64,000 nucleotides of DNA from Paenibacillus sp. MSJ-34 (GTDB lineage Bacteria; Bacillota; Bacilli; Paenibacillales; Paenibacillaceae): the NCBI RefSeq assembly GCF_018918005.1, contig NZ_JAHLPR010000018.1, positions 1 through 64,000 of the forward strand. Reading direction: 5' to 3'. Numbering within the stretch: position 1 is the stretch's first letter; each line of letters opens with the position of its first letter. The notes under the pieces were generated by a model that saw only the letters and a program-made list of their open reading frames with translations, was not told the DNA's origin and did not search any database. Below are positions 9,410 through 25,798 of the stretch, in pieces. Position numbers and translations under genes: made by a program.

Positions 9410-9413
<4 letters not shown>
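8472..9413 (+). CDS. Sugar ABC transporter permease (MalF/UgpA-like)
   Basis: The 313-residue integral membrane protein has six predicted helices and the EAA cytoplasmic loop (YESAAMDGAGFFRQFTGITLP), where it contacts the ATPase. The opening LTPYLFISPWIVGF is typical of the first permease of carbohydrate importers. It pairs with the next protein, whose ATG overlaps the stop codon here (ATGA), indicating translational coupling. Confidence 0.92.
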
Positions 9414-13367
<3,954 letters not shown>

Positions 13368-13378
13368 GAGGTGGGCTT

Positions 13379-15078
13379 ATGCCGCTTGATCTTTCCTCGG
13401 TACCTTTCAGCCGTTACGGTTCCTACTTTGCCGTATCCTTCGCGAAAGAAACGAACCAATTGTTTCTTCGCGATCTGCACGGCGGCGACGAAGCCCCGAG
13501 CAACATCTTCGTCCTGGACCTGCTGCGGGGCGAAGAGGCGGTCGAGTACGACCTTGAGGCGACCGAGACAAAATTGCGCATGGTTCATCGGCATAACCCC
13601 AGCGAGTATGCCGAGTTATGCATCGGCGACGAGAACGTCGTTCATTGCAGGCTCCATGGGGCGGCTTTAAAGCTGACAGCCGTGAAAACGCGCTACGACA
13701 GCCTCATGCCCTGCGGGCGGAATCAATGGGAATATCACTTGTATTCGAAGGAGATCAAGCTGATGTTCACTTTGCTGCAGGGCGATATTGATGTCCGCGC
13801 TCCGTGGCGGACGGTCGGCAACGACAAGATTGAAATGGTGCTCAATCCGGGGGGCGGCGATGGCCTGCTTGCGATCGAAAGCTACAGGACGGTATGGCGG
13901 AAGACGGAGTACGACGATTTCGATCGGGCGCATGCGCGGGCGGAACGGCATTTCCAGCAGTGGCTGGAGCGAATGCCCCCGGTTCCGTCGCGCTACGAGC
14001 CGTCGCGCCGATTGGCCGCCTACATTACCTGGTCGTGCGTCGTCCGTCCCGAAGGGCGGCTTATCGATTACGCCATGTATATGTCGAAGAACTGGATGTT
14101 CAATATTTGGAGCTGGGACAATTGCTTTAACGCAATGATGCTGAGCGGGCGCGATCCGGAGCTTGCTCTGGCCCAGTTTGAAATCTTCATGGCGCATCAG
14201 GACGACAGCGGCGTCTATGCCGATTTCATCAACGATAAGTTTTGCTCTTTCAATTGCTGCAAGCCGCCCATTCATGCATGGGCTTTCGCGCAGATGAGGC
14301 GGCGGAACGAACGGTTCAACGACAGGGCGGTCGTCGCCCGCATGTACGACAGCCTGGTGCGCGCCACGAATTATTGGCTTTCGTTCCGTCGTCCCGATCC
14401 CGCGCGGCTGCCTTTGTATCATCACGGGAACGATTCGGGCTGGGACAACGCCTCGATCTTTCACGAAGGCATCCCGGTGGAGGCGCCGGATCTGGCGGCC
14501 CATTTGATTCGCCAGATGGATATTCTGAGCGGCATGGCCGCGGAATTGGAACGGGCGGACGAGGCGCAGGCATGGAAGGGCAAAGCCGACGAACTGTGCG
14601 AATTGCTGATGAGTCGGTTATATAAGGACGGCCGCTTCGTGGCGCGATACGCGCCGGAGGACCGCGTAATCGAGAACCGGGACAGCCTGATCCTATGTAT
14701 GCCGCTCATCGTCGGGTACCGTCTGCCTCGGGACGTCGTCCGCTCGCTTGCGCGCGTTCTTGCCGACAAGTTCGAGGCGACATACGGCTTATGCACGGAA
14801 AGTTACCGCAGCCCTCTCTATCGCGAGAACGGATATTGGCTTGGCCCGATCTGGGCGCCGGTCGCCTATTTATTCATTGATGCCTTACGGGATAACGGAT
14901 ATAATGAATTTGCAACTCGATTAGCTGCCAAATTCATGGATCTGACGCTTGCGGGCGGCATGGCGGAGAACTTCGATCCGTTCAGCGGCCAAGGCTTGGT
15001 CGATCCGGCCTTTACTTGGACGTCAAGCGTCTTCCTAATGTTGGCCGAACAATTTACAGTACTATCGGAGGACAACGA

Positions 15079-15082
<4 letters not shown>
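13379..15082 (+). CDS. Glycosidase with (alpha/alpha)6-barrel fold (MGH1/GH63-like)
   Basis: The 567-residue protein starts at the ATG at 13379, with TAGGAGGTGGG ahead. A beta-rich N-terminal half precedes a helical-barrel half carrying WSWDNCFNAMML, GNDSGWDNAS and LGPIWAPVAYLFIDAL. This pattern is seen in GH37/GH63-like and amylo-glucosidase-like enzymes. Acidic residues in WSWD and GWD are candidate catalytic residues. There is no signal peptide, so it is cytoplasmic. It lies 11 bp after the beta-galactosidase gene and probably trims the other end of the imported oligosaccharide. The exact substrate is uncertain. Confidence 0.7.
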
Positions 15083-16954
<1,872 letters not shown>

Positions 16955-17381
16955 TACCCGAAAATTCGTTATTTTCGGATGATAACGCGTTTTTTCCGTA
17001 CATTGGGAACGAGAGTGCCTTATTAGCGAACTTTGATTCGTTGATAAGGTATTTCCGTTCCCAATTTTCGTTTCGGAGGCGAAATGGCCGGGAATTTAGC
17101 GCCCGGCGATGTCTTATTAAGGTATGTTTGTTCGTTCCCAAGCAGGCGGTCGTTTCTTTGTTCCGATTTTGCCGATCTCGGCCTCTCTCTATCCCGCCTT
17201 CTGTCGATATCCCTCTCGTTCAGGGCTGGCAAAGATATAGTATCTCAGGTGCGAATGGAATGGAAAAACGACAGGAGATTTGTCGAAATACCACTTTTGG
17301 GGAATAGTCTTTTATTTTTTCGAATGGGAACATGGGAATGGCGGGGTATTTATTTTGATGAGGAACAGGAGCATTGATTTT
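16955..17381. other. 427-bp intergenic region with palindromes
   Basis: No gene is seen. Just after the LacI stop is a stem CCGAAAAT/ATTTTCGG (16958-16978), a weak terminator candidate because the T-run begins about 11 bases later. ATTGGGAACG (17002-17011) pairs with CGTTCCCAAT (17056-17065), with TGCCTTAT/ATAAGGT inside, forming a long interrupted hairpin. A partial copy of its right half, TTAAGGTATGTTTGTTCG, follows near 17118. A dispersed repeat lies at 17183-17224. Confidence 0.55.
17183..17224 (+). repeat. Dispersed repeat end (CTGTCGATATCCC family), copy 1
   Basis: The stretch contains CCCGCCTTCTGTCGATATCC followed by CTCTCGTTCAGG. Related copies lie at 27463-27506 (plus strand), 52633-52656 (plus) and 52771-52815 (minus). 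All lie between genes, which suggests a MITE/REP-like family. Confidence 0.6.
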
Positions 17382-20300
17382 ATGAAGCATGGCAGGAAAC
17401 GGTTTACGAAAACGTTAGCGTCGTTGCTTATCGTCGTCATGGCATTAGGGACATGGACCGGAGGTGCGATTCACGCCGAACTACCGGAAGGGAATTACGC
17501 ATATGCTTTCGGCGACGGCCGGTATGGGCAATTAGGACTTGGCGATTATGCAGGCAGATACGATCCGACGCTCATCGAAGGCTTTTCGAACGTGAAGAGC
17601 ATCGCTTCCGGTCAACAGCATTCGTTGATTTTGACGGAGGACGGTAAAGTATATTCGTTTGGCGAGGGACAATTTGGAAGACTGGGTCATGGCAATGAGG
17701 AGAGCAAGACCGCCCCTACGCAGATCCAGAGCTTGTCCAACGTGAAAGCGGTCGCGGCCGGTTATGCCCATTCGCTAGCTTTGACGGAATCGGGCGATGT
17801 TTACTCTTTCGGTTACGGCAATTTAGGCGAAACAGGCTTCGGCTATTTGGGCGACAAATGGGTTCCAACGCACATCCCAGGGCTGCCGCGCATTAAGGCA
17901 ATTGCGGCCGACGGACAGCAATCGTTCCTATTAACCGAATCCGGCGATGTCTATTCTTTCGGTTCCGGGCAACATGGCGCACTCGGACATGGCGACACGG
18001 AATCCGGAGGTCCCCCGACGGTAATCCCCAACATTCCGAAAATGAAGGCGATGGCTCCCGGCAAAACGCATACATTGCTCTTAACGGAGGCAGGCGAGGT
18101 ATATTCCTTCGGCCGCGATCAGGCGGGGGAATTGGGCCGCGGCGGCTTTGGGAATTACGGCGATAAGCCTACGCCGGGGAAAGTGCTCGATTTGCCCGGG
18201 GAAGTAATCCAAATTGCAGCGGGCGAACGATTTTCCCTGATCCTTACGAAAGACGGCGCCGTTTATTCGTTCGGCAGCGGCCAGTACGGCGCCCTCGGAT
18301 TGGGAGATAATTACTCGCGGGATCGACCTACGCGCATTAACGGATTGCCCCCGATCAAAGCAATTGCCGCAGGCAACGGCCATTCCTTGGCGCTATCCCA
18401 ATCGGGAACCGTGTATGCGTTTGGAGAAGGAGGTTACGGCCAACTTGGGTCGGGGAATAACAACCATTCGAATGTCCCGGTGCAAATTCCCGGATTGTTC
18501 AATGTATCGGCGATATTCGGCGGATATTGGCATACGATGGTCGTTCAATCGCAAAAAGCGTTGACCGCTCCTTCCAATCTTCGCGTTACGGGCAATTACG
18601 TTTACGGGGAGAAGTTAACCTTAAGCTGGAATGCGCCGGAGGAAGCTGAACGCTACTTGCTTGAAATTAGCCAGGATGGCGGCTCCACTTGGCAAGCAAG
18701 CATCGACAACGGTTCGGCGACAAGCTACGAATACTTGATCGAAGACATGGGCCGATTGCAATTCAGAGTCAAGGCTGTGCGCGATCATTACATCGATAGC
18801 GGGTGGAGCATAACAGAGGCGATGGAGGTTCGGAAAGCCGAGGCGCCGCTGCCGCCGGCCCCGCAATTCGCGGATATTCAAACGCGCAGCATATCGCTCC
18901 AAGATCAGGGTGCGAATATGGAGTACGGCATCATGGAAGGCATGGGCTGGAATCCGGACATCGCTCGCTGGCAGGAAAGTGCGGTATTCAGCGATTTACA
19001 AGCGAATTCGCGTTATACCGTTGCCGTTCGCTCGAAAGAAACGGCAACGCATAAGCAATCGCCGCCCAGCGCCAGCGTGACGGCGGTTACGCTTGCCGTC
19101 AAGCCTAGCCTTACAACTGCGGTGCAAGGAACAAATGCCGTTCGGCTCACGGTGCAGCCGGGAGATAACCCGGCTGTCGACACACAATATCGGATCGAGC
19201 GTTCCGAAACGTCGGATTTTGCGCAAGCGTCGCTCGTCCGCAACTGGAACGCGTCGCTTAGTTTCGACGATACCGAACTAAATCATCATACGACTTATTA
19301 TTACCGGGTGAAAGCCCGCAATTCGGATGGAGTGGAGACCGGTTGGAGCGATATCGTGTCGGCTAAGACGGAACAGGCGCAGCAAGCTGCTCCGGCTGAC
19401 GTCGAAGTGTTGGGCGATGCCGTCTATCATGGCGAGTTGACGATTCGATGGAGCGAAGTTGCCGATTCAAGCGGCTATGCGGTGCAAACGAGCACGGACG
19501 GGGGAGCCAATTGGAGCGATGATATCGGGATTGGCTCGAGTACAAGTTATAAGATTCCTATCGACGTCATGGGCCAGTATCGATTCCGCGTCAAGGCATT
19601 GCGAACCGGATATATTGACAGCGCTTGGACCTCATCGGAGATTGTCCCGATTCGCAAAGCCGAGCCCTCTGCTCCGCCGGCGCCGGTGATCGCCGCTCGA
19701 TTGACAAACGGCATCGCATTAACCGATTTCGGAGCGGAATATGAGTACAGCTTTGACGAAGGAAGCGATTGGAGCGGAGGCAACGGCGCCTGGTACGAAG
19801 GCGCCAACTTCAGCGGCCTGCATGTCAATACGCAGTATAGTTTTGTCGTGCGCAGGGCGGAAACGGAGACCGAAACGGCTTCCGCGCCAAGCGTTGCGGT
19901 CGCCGTCTATACGCTGGCGGACGTTCCGGCGTTGAAAATCGCGGGGACGAGCGGCTTCGCGGTAAGCTTGATCATCGAACCGGGCGATAATCCCGCGGGC
20001 ACCGAATACCAGGTATGGGTGGCCCCGAAGGGATCGAGCGATTGGCAGCCGGCCGGGGAGTGGGATCGAGAGCTCGATGTAACGGTTAACGGCTTGGCGG
20101 AAGGGACGGAGTATCAATTCCGCGCCGCCGCCCGCAACGGAGACGGCATCGAAACCGAGTACAGCGAAACGGCGGAAGGTTTGACGAAAAGTTCCAATGC
20201 GAAGCTTTCGTCGCTCGAAATCGAGCCTTTAACGCTGCTGCCCGATTTTTCGCCGGATCAATATGATTATGAAGCGTATGCGGATGCGAAAATCGAACGA

Positions 20301-22430
20301 ATACGCGTCAAAGCGGCGAGTCAGCATCACGGGGCGCGGATTCGGATTAACGGAACCGAGACGGCAAGCGGGGTGTGGAGCGAGGAAATCGCTCTGCGAA
20401 CCGGGGAGAACCGGATCGAGATCGCGGTAACGCCGGAGGACGGTCAAAGCCAATCGTACGAATTGGTCGTCGTTCGCGACTTCGGGCTGAGCGATTTGCA
20501 GCTTGGCGGCGGCTTAACGCTCGACTCCGAGTTTGCGAGCAGCAAGACGGACTATTCGGTTGCCGTCACGAACGATGTGTATACCGTGACCGTTACGCCA
20601 TGGGCGAAAGACGATGTCGCATGGATCGAGATTCATGGCGTTCGAGCGGCAAACGGCCAACCTTCGCAGCCGATCCCTCTCTATGTCGGATCGAACATGA
20701 TCCTGATCGTGGCGGGAACGGAGGGGGGCATGTCGAAGACCTATACGCTGGTCGTGAACAGGGAAGCGCCGGGGGAGATGGCCGATCCGTATATTATTGG
20801 GACGGAACCGAGCCATAACGCGGGGGATGTCCCCGTCGATCAGAAGCTGTCGATTCGGTTCAGCACGGATATCTTGCCGACGGATCGGCTGCAGGACATC
20901 GTGTTGAAGCGGCTCGACGATGAAATCGAGTTCGCTTATTCGATCGATCGCGACCAATTGATCGTCGAACCGTTGACCGCGTTGAAGCACGGACAGTTCC
21001 ATACGCTAATCATTCCCGCGGGAAGCGTGACGGATGCCGTATATAATCCGCTGCAGGAGACGTATCAATTAACGTTCCGGACGGTGTTCGAACGGCGCGG
21101 CAACGATACCGGAAGCGGCGGAGGGCATGCAGCGATTGGAAAGCCGTCGGAAACAAAACCGAGCGAACAATCGCCTCCTCCGGCAGTGACTCCGGTTACG
21201 CTGTTCATTAACGGCAAGGAAATCGGCGAGTTGACGCAAATGTTGGAATGGGAGGAAGGCGATACGTTGCATTTGGTCGGCACGCCCAAGTTTTCCGATC
21301 TTCTAACCAATGATGAATATTGGAAGGGGGACGGCAAAGTCGTCATCGAATTAACGGCGATTCATCCTGTCGGCACGATGGCGCTGGAGTTGGACGGGCA
21401 AGCGATTCGCGTACTAGCCGACAAGCAAGCGATTGTCCGGATTGATACCGGAATAGCCGCATACGATGTGCCTATCGAGGCCGTCTATACCGGCGCATTG
21501 GCGCAAGCCATTGAGCGGCATGCGGATCAAGTGCGGGTCACGCTCGAGACTGCGCAAGTGCAGTCCGAAACGCTTCGTCTCAACGAAACGAACGGCATGA
21601 AAATAATCGCGCCTGCGGCAAGCTTTTCGATCCGCTATTCCAACGGCGGGGCTTCTCGATCCGTAGAAACGTTCCGTCGTTATGCCGCCGGGGAGATTGC
21701 GTTGCCGCAAGATGCGAATCCGCATGACGTTGTCGCCGGCATCAGGATTGACGCGAACGGAAGCTTTATCCCTGTTCCCGTTAAGATACTGAAACGGGGC
21801 GAACGGTTATTCGCCCGATTAAGCAGCGTATCGAACGGCATCTTCACGGTTGTATCGAATCCGAGATCCTTCGCGGATATCGATCGTCATTGGGCGCAAG
21901 ACGAGATGGCCGAACTTGCGGCGAGAGGAATTGCCGAAGGAACCGATGACGGCAACTTTATGCCGGATCGTCCGGTTGGCCGGGCCGAGTTTGCCGCGAT
22001 GATCGTTCGCGCGCTCGGACTGCATGCGGGTGGAAGCGAGCGATCGTTCGACGACGTGCAGGCGGAGGACTGGTTTTACGAGCCGATCGGCGTAGCCGGC
22101 GCATATGGATTGATCGACGGATATCCGGACGGCAGCTTCAGGCCGCAGCATCCTATTACCCGCGAGGAAGCGATGGCGGTCATTCTGAAAGCGATGAAGA
22201 GAACGGGCATGAATTCGGCCGCGCTTTCGGAGAAAGAGATTCGCGATCGGCTTGCGCCATTCGGCGATCGGGAGCGGATCAGTCCATGGGCGCAGGAGGC
22301 GGCGACGGTCAGCATTGCCGCAGGCGTATTCAACGGCGATCACGGGAAACTGCGTCCGCAAGATCGCATCACCCGCGCGGAGACGGCGGCCATTCTATTG
22401 CGCATGCTCCGGCATGCCGAGTTGATATAG
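17382..22430 (+). CDS. Giant S-layer-anchored RCC1/FnIII/cadherin-like surface protein
   Basis: The gene encodes 1682 residues from the ATG at 17382 (ACAGGAG 8 bases upstream; an in-frame ATG at 17358 is less well placed). A signal peptide ends near GGAIHA. About seven RCC1-type repeats (YAFGDGRYGQLGLGD pattern, residues 35-390) form a likely beta-propeller. FnIII-like domains follow, then two cadherin-like beta-sandwich repeats (about 935-1125), a Big_5-like domain and three C-terminal SLH domains (FADIDRHWAQDEMAELAARG onward). The SLH domains bind pyruvylated cell-wall polysaccharide, so this is an exported, wall-bound protein, probably for adhesion or polymer binding. A short hairpin separates it from another SLH protein gene. 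Confidence 0.88.
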   Translation: MKHGRKRFTKTLASLLIVVMALGTWTGGAIHAELPEGNYAYAFGDGRYGQLGLGDYAGRYDPTLIEGFSNVKSIASGQQHSLILTEDGKVYSFGEGQFGRLGHGNEESKTAPTQIQSLSNVKAVAAGYAHSLALTESGDVYSFGYGNLGETGFGYLGDKWVPTHIPGLPRIKAIAADGQQSFLLTESGDVYSFGSGQHGALGHGDTESGGPPTVIPNIPKMKAMAPGKTHTLLLTEAGEVYSFGRDQAGELGRGGFGNYGDKPTPGKVLDLPGEVIQIAAGERFSLILTKDGAVYSFGSGQYGALGLGDNYSRDRPTRINGLPPIKAIAAGNGHSLALSQSGTVYAFGEGGYGQLGSGNNNHSNVPVQIPGLFNVSAIFGGYWHTMVVQSQKALTAPSNLRVTGNYVYGEKLTLSWNAPEEAERYLLEISQDGGSTWQASIDNGSATSYEYLIEDMGRLQFRVKAVRDHYIDSGWSITEAMEVRKAEAPLPPAPQFADIQTRSISLQDQGANMEYGIMEGMGWNPDIARWQESAVFSDLQANSRYTVAVRSKETATHKQSPPSASVTAVTLAVKPSLTTAVQGTNAVRLTVQPGDNPAVDTQYRIERSETSDFAQASLVRNWNASLSFDDTELNHHTTYYYRVKARNSDGVETGWSDIVSAKTEQAQQAAPADVEVLGDAVYHGELTIRWSEVADSSGYAVQTSTDGGANWSDDIGIGSSTSYKIPIDVMGQYRFRVKALRTGYIDSAWTSSEIVPIRKAEPSAPPAPVIAARLTNGIALTDFGAEYEYSFDEGSDWSGGNGAWYEGANFSGLHVNTQYSFVVRRAETETETASAPSVAVAVYTLADVPALKIAGTSGFAVSLIIEPGDNPAGTEYQVWVAPKGSSDWQPAGEWDRELDVTVNGLAEGTEYQFRAAARNGDGIETEYSETAEGLTKSSNAKLSSLEIEPLTLLPDFSPDQYDYEAYADAKIERIRVKAASQHHGARIRINGTETASGVWSEEIALRTGENRIEIAVTPEDGQSQSYELVVVRDFGLSDLQLGGGLTLDSEFASSKTDYSVAVTNDVYTVTVTPWAKDDVAWIEIHGVRAANGQPSQPIPLYVGSNMILIVAGTEGGMSKTYTLVVNREAPGEMADPYIIGTEPSHNAGDVPVDQKLSIRFSTDILPTDRLQDIVLKRLDDEIEFAYSIDRDQLIVEPLTALKHGQFHTLIIPAGSVTDAVYNPLQETYQLTFRTVFERRGNDTGSGGGHAAIGKPSETKPSEQSPPPAVTPVTLFINGKEIGELTQMLEWEEGDTLHLVGTPKFSDLLTNDEYWKGDGKVVIELTAIHPVGTMALELDGQAIRVLADKQAIVRIDTGIAAYDVPIEAVYTGALAQAIERHADQVRVTLETAQVQSETLRLNETNGMKIIAPAASFSIRYSNGGASRSVETFRRYAAGEIALPQDANPHDVVAGIRIDANGSFIPVPVKILKRGERLFARLSSVSNGIFTVVSNPRSFADIDRHWAQDEMAELAARGIAEGTDDGNFMPDRPVGRAEFAAMIVRALGLHAGGSERSFDDVQAEDWFYEPIGVAGAYGLIDGYPDGSFRPQHPITREEAMAVILKAMKRTGMNSAALSEKEIRDRLAPFGDRERISPWAQEAATVSIAAGVFNGDHGKLRPQDRITRAETAAILLRMLRHAELI

Positions 22431-22437
22431 GGAATGG

Positions 22438-22475
22438 ACGGGCTGGGCGTACATCGCCCGGCCCCCTTTATTTCA
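22438..22475 (+). terminator. GC-rich hairpin between the two SLH protein genes
   Basis: GGGCTGGGCG and CGCCCGGCCCC form a strong stem around TACAT, followed by CCTTTATTT. It could end or weaken transcription into the downstream SLH gene. Confidence 0.6.
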
Positions 22476-22499
22476 TTGATAAAAGAAAGGAGGATGGCT

Positions 22500-25400
22500 A
22501 TGCAAGTTCGGCGCATTGGCAATAAACGAAGTGTTTTTATGATGTTCATGTCGTTGATTCTAGGTTTGAGCGGGATGTTCTCATCGTTCTTCGACGCATC
22601 TTTATCCTCCGTCGCTTATGCCGCGAGCGCCGGGGATACGGAAGACAATCCGATCATGGTCACGACCCCGGAGGAACTGGATGGGATCAGATACGGGTTG
22701 CATAAACATTATCGGTTGGGGGCGGATATCGATCTTAGCGATTTTTCGGATCCGGACGGTAAAGGGTGGAAGCCGATCGGCACCTCCGCAACCAATATGG
22801 ATCCTTACGTCAACACCTTTCAAGGGAGTTTGGACGGAGCCGGGCATCGCATTACGGGATTAACGATCAATCGTCCCGACGAAAACTATTTGGGATTATT
22901 TGGTTGGTCTTACAAGGCAAAGTTCAAAAATATTCGTTTCGAAAAAGTGCGTTTTGTAGCGTGCAACAATATTACGGGAAGTTTGACTGGGGCGGCGTTA
23001 AACAGCGACATTTCCAACATAACGATTACCGATGTGCAAATGGCGTGCAGGAATAATTTTGTCGGGGGAATAGCGGGCGAGGTCATTTCATCGACCGTTT
23101 CCAATTCGTCGGTAGAGAATGGAAAGTTTAGCAGTATGGGTCCGGTAGGGGGATTAATAGGTTCTTTGAATGAGTCGACGCTTGCTCAATCCTATGCTAT
23201 CGTGCAGTTAAAAGGAATATCCGAAGTAGGCGGACTGGTCGGCAACGCAACCAATAGCGCAATAAGGGAAAGTTATGCGGCCGCGAAATCGGAAGGCAGA
23301 TTCGGCACTGTCGGCGGATTAGTCGGAAGATTTATCTGCAGCGAAGTGTACGACTCCTATGCAACGGGGATTGTTGCAGGAGAACGTGATAGAGTAGGCG
23401 GATTGATCGGGGGAATCGAAGGAGGATGGTGCGGGCAAACCAATATCATCGACACCTCATACGCAGCCAGCCGAGTAATCGGAAGTCCCGAATATGTTGA
23501 ATCTACCGGCGGGCTCGTCGGCGATTGGGATCAATCGGATCTCCGCATCAAGGATGCTTTTTGGGACATCGAACAATCCGGATGGACAACCAGCCAAGGG
23601 GGAATCGGCAAAACGACAGCCGAATTGGCGCAACCGGACAATTACTCGAACTGGGATTTTTCCGGCGTATGGGAAAGATCGGCAGGAAGAACATATCCCT
23701 ATCTACAATGGTCGAATCCGTTGACGGATATCGGTGTCAATGCCGATGAGCTGCAAATGAAACAAGGGGATACCTTCGAACTGACGGCATCCGCCTTCTG
23801 GGACGGTGCGGTCTTTGACATTACCGGCGCTGCCACGATCGACTCTGACGACCCTGATGTCGCCATCGTCTCGAATCATAATGAAATCCAGGCCGTCGCT
23901 TTAGGAAAAACGCATATTCGGGTACGTTATGACGGCATGGAGCGGTTGATTCCTATAAGCGTATTCGAAACAAGCTATATTCAATTCAGCTTCGACACCT
24001 ACACGGCTGCGGAGAATAGCGGGGAAGCGATCATTTACGTTTCCCGCGAAGGAGGAACGGGGGGAGTCGTGTCCGTAGTGTACGGAACAAGCGACGGCAG
24101 CGCTGCGGCGGGAACGGATTATGTTCCGGCGCAGGGCGAGCTTGTTTTTGCCAAGGGAGAAACGATCCAATCGTTTACGGTGACGCTGCTGGATAACGAC
24201 ACGTATGAGGGAGACCGGACGGTCAACCTTTCGCTTGGCAGTCCGCAAGGCGGAGCTGAGTTAGGAAGCCCGTCCGAGGCGGTACTTACCATTGTTGACG
24301 ACGAAGTCCCTTCCCAAGCGGCATATACCGTCCAGGCCGAGAGCGTCGATCCCCCGGCCGCGGCCGGGACGGTCCAAACGGTAACGATTAACGTATACAG
24401 GTCGGACGGAAAATTGGATACAAGTTATAACCGCACGACGGATGTGACGATAACGGGTTATGCCGCTTCTCCGGACGGAACAGCCGGGAGTTTCGCCGGG
24501 CGGAGCTTGACCGGAGAAGGGACGAGCGTATCCATCGCTTTTGTTGACGGCATGGCCGAGCAGCCTTTGATTTTGCATCGCGCCGCATCGCAAACGATAC
24601 GTTTCCGCGTTGCGGATATCGCGTATCCCGAGACGAATGCGCTGTTGTTCCATCCGACGTCCGCCGAGGCCAGCCGGATGGAAATCGTGACACAGCCTTT
24701 GGGCCCGGCGGGCAAGGGCGGAGGCTTGTTGCAAAGACAGCCGCAAATCCGCGTGACCGATTCCTTCGGAAATCCGGTATCCGGAGTTCCGGTTCGAGCT
24801 TCTCAGCCGGAGGATACCGCCTTATGGACGCTTACAGGAAGCGAGTCTTCCACTCAGAGCGACGGCATAGCAACCTTCGCCGATTTGCGTGCGACGACGG
24901 AGCGGTCCGCCGGAATGAATCAGGCTTTCCTTATTTTTGGGGCAGAGGGGTTGCCGGAGAAGCGAAGCGATTCGTTTGCCATTAAAGGGACCTATACGCC
25001 TTCGGAGCCGGAGCCGTCTCGTCCGGGCAATCCTTCGGCATCCGCAACTTCGCCGCAGCCTGCGCCGGCAAAGCCGGACGATTCCGATTCCGGTGATTCA
25101 CCGGAACTTGCGGATCTTCCTGAGGAAGAGCGGGCGGATGCGGGGAAAAAAGATAAGCCCGTGTCGCTTCCGTTTCGCGATGTACAGCGTCACTGGGCGT
25201 ACGAGGAAATAGCCCGGATGTTCGAGCTTGGCCTCATTGACGGGTACCCGGACGGCACGTTCCAACCCGACAGAACGATGACGCGAGCCGAACTTGCTAC
25301 AATCGTTGCGAATATGATGAAGCCGGCCTCAACCGAAGAAACCGCCGCATTCCAAGACACGGCCAATCATTGGGCCAAACAGTATATCGCCAGCGCCAAA

Positions 25401-25727
25401 GCGACAGGCATCGTTGAAGGATACTCCGATTCGCTGTTTGGGCCGGACGATCCCGTATCGAGGGAACAAATGATGGTCATGATCGTGAAGGCGCTGTTGG
25501 TCCAAACGGATCGTCAAACGCCGCTGCCTTCGGAAACGACCCTTTCATTTATAGATGAACGAGCAATTTCCGACTGGGCCAGAGCGTATGTCGGGTTTGC
25601 CGTGAACCGTCAGTTCGTTTCAGGATATCCGGATCGCTCGTTCAGGCCCAAAGCGCCGGCTACCCGAGCCGAGGTAGTGAAGGTGATTGCGGATTCGGGA
25701 ATATTGGACGGCATAAGCAACGAATAA
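22500..25727 (+). CDS. S-layer-anchored GLUG / Calx-beta surface protein
   Basis: This protein has 1075 residues. The ATG at 22500 is favoured because GAAAGGAGG ends 6 bases before it; the ATG at 22494 directly abuts that site. After a signal peptide (to about SVAYAA) come GLUG-type repeats (VGGLVGNATNSAIRESYA pattern, residues 140-340), a Big2-like segment and a Calx-beta domain (SGEAIIYVSREGGTGGVVSV). An invasin/filamin-like domain and a Pro/Ser-rich linker follow, then three SLH domains (FRDVQRHWAYEEIARMFELG onward). It is exported and wall-bound. The upstream SLH gene has the same orientation and architecture class, so both may form part of one surface layer. Confidence 0.88.
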   Translation: MQVRRIGNKRSVFMMFMSLILGLSGMFSSFFDASLSSVAYAASAGDTEDNPIMVTTPEELDGIRYGLHKHYRLGADIDLSDFSDPDGKGWKPIGTSATNMDPYVNTFQGSLDGAGHRITGLTINRPDENYLGLFGWSYKAKFKNIRFEKVRFVACNNITGSLTGAALNSDISNITITDVQMACRNNFVGGIAGEVISSTVSNSSVENGKFSSMGPVGGLIGSLNESTLAQSYAIVQLKGISEVGGLVGNATNSAIRESYAAAKSEGRFGTVGGLVGRFICSEVYDSYATGIVAGERDRVGGLIGGIEGGWCGQTNIIDTSYAASRVIGSPEYVESTGGLVGDWDQSDLRIKDAFWDIEQSGWTTSQGGIGKTTAELAQPDNYSNWDFSGVWERSAGRTYPYLQWSNPLTDIGVNADELQMKQGDTFELTASAFWDGAVFDITGAATIDSDDPDVAIVSNHNEIQAVALGKTHIRVRYDGMERLIPISVFETSYIQFSFDTYTAAENSGEAIIYVSREGGTGGVVSVVYGTSDGSAAAGTDYVPAQGELVFAKGETIQSFTVTLLDNDTYEGDRTVNLSLGSPQGGAELGSPSEAVLTIVDDEVPSQAAYTVQAESVDPPAAAGTVQTVTINVYRSDGKLDTSYNRTTDVTITGYAASPDGTAGSFAGRSLTGEGTSVSIAFVDGMAEQPLILHRAASQTIRFRVADIAYPETNALLFHPTSAEASRMEIVTQPLGPAGKGGGLLQRQPQIRVTDSFGNPVSGVPVRASQPEDTALWTLTGSESSTQSDGIATFADLRATTERSAGMNQAFLIFGAEGLPEKRSDSFAIKGTYTPSEPEPSRPGNPSASATSPQPAPAKPDDSDSGDSPELADLPEEERADAGKKDKPVSLPFRDVQRHWAYEEIARMFELGLIDGYPDGTFQPDRTMTRAELATIVANMMKPASTEETAAFQDTANHWAKQYIASAKATGIVEGYSDSLFGPDDPVSREQMMVMIVKALLVQTDRQTPLPSETTLSFIDERAISDWARAYVGFAVNRQFVSGYPDRSFRPKAPATRAEVVKVIADSGILDGISNE

Positions 25728-25737
25728 AAAATACGAG

Positions 25738-25779
25738 AATCCCGTCATAGCCAGATTAGGCGAGACGGGATTTTTTTTT
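25738..25779. terminator. Bidirectional terminator between convergent genes
   Basis: AATCCCGTC (25738-25746) pairs with GACGGGATT and runs into nine T residues. It lies 10 bp after the SLH gene and 20 bp from the stop codon of the convergent recombinase-like gene, so it can serve the plus strand and possibly both strands. Confidence 0.85.
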
Positions 25780-25798
25780 GCATGGCGGGCTAGGGGAT

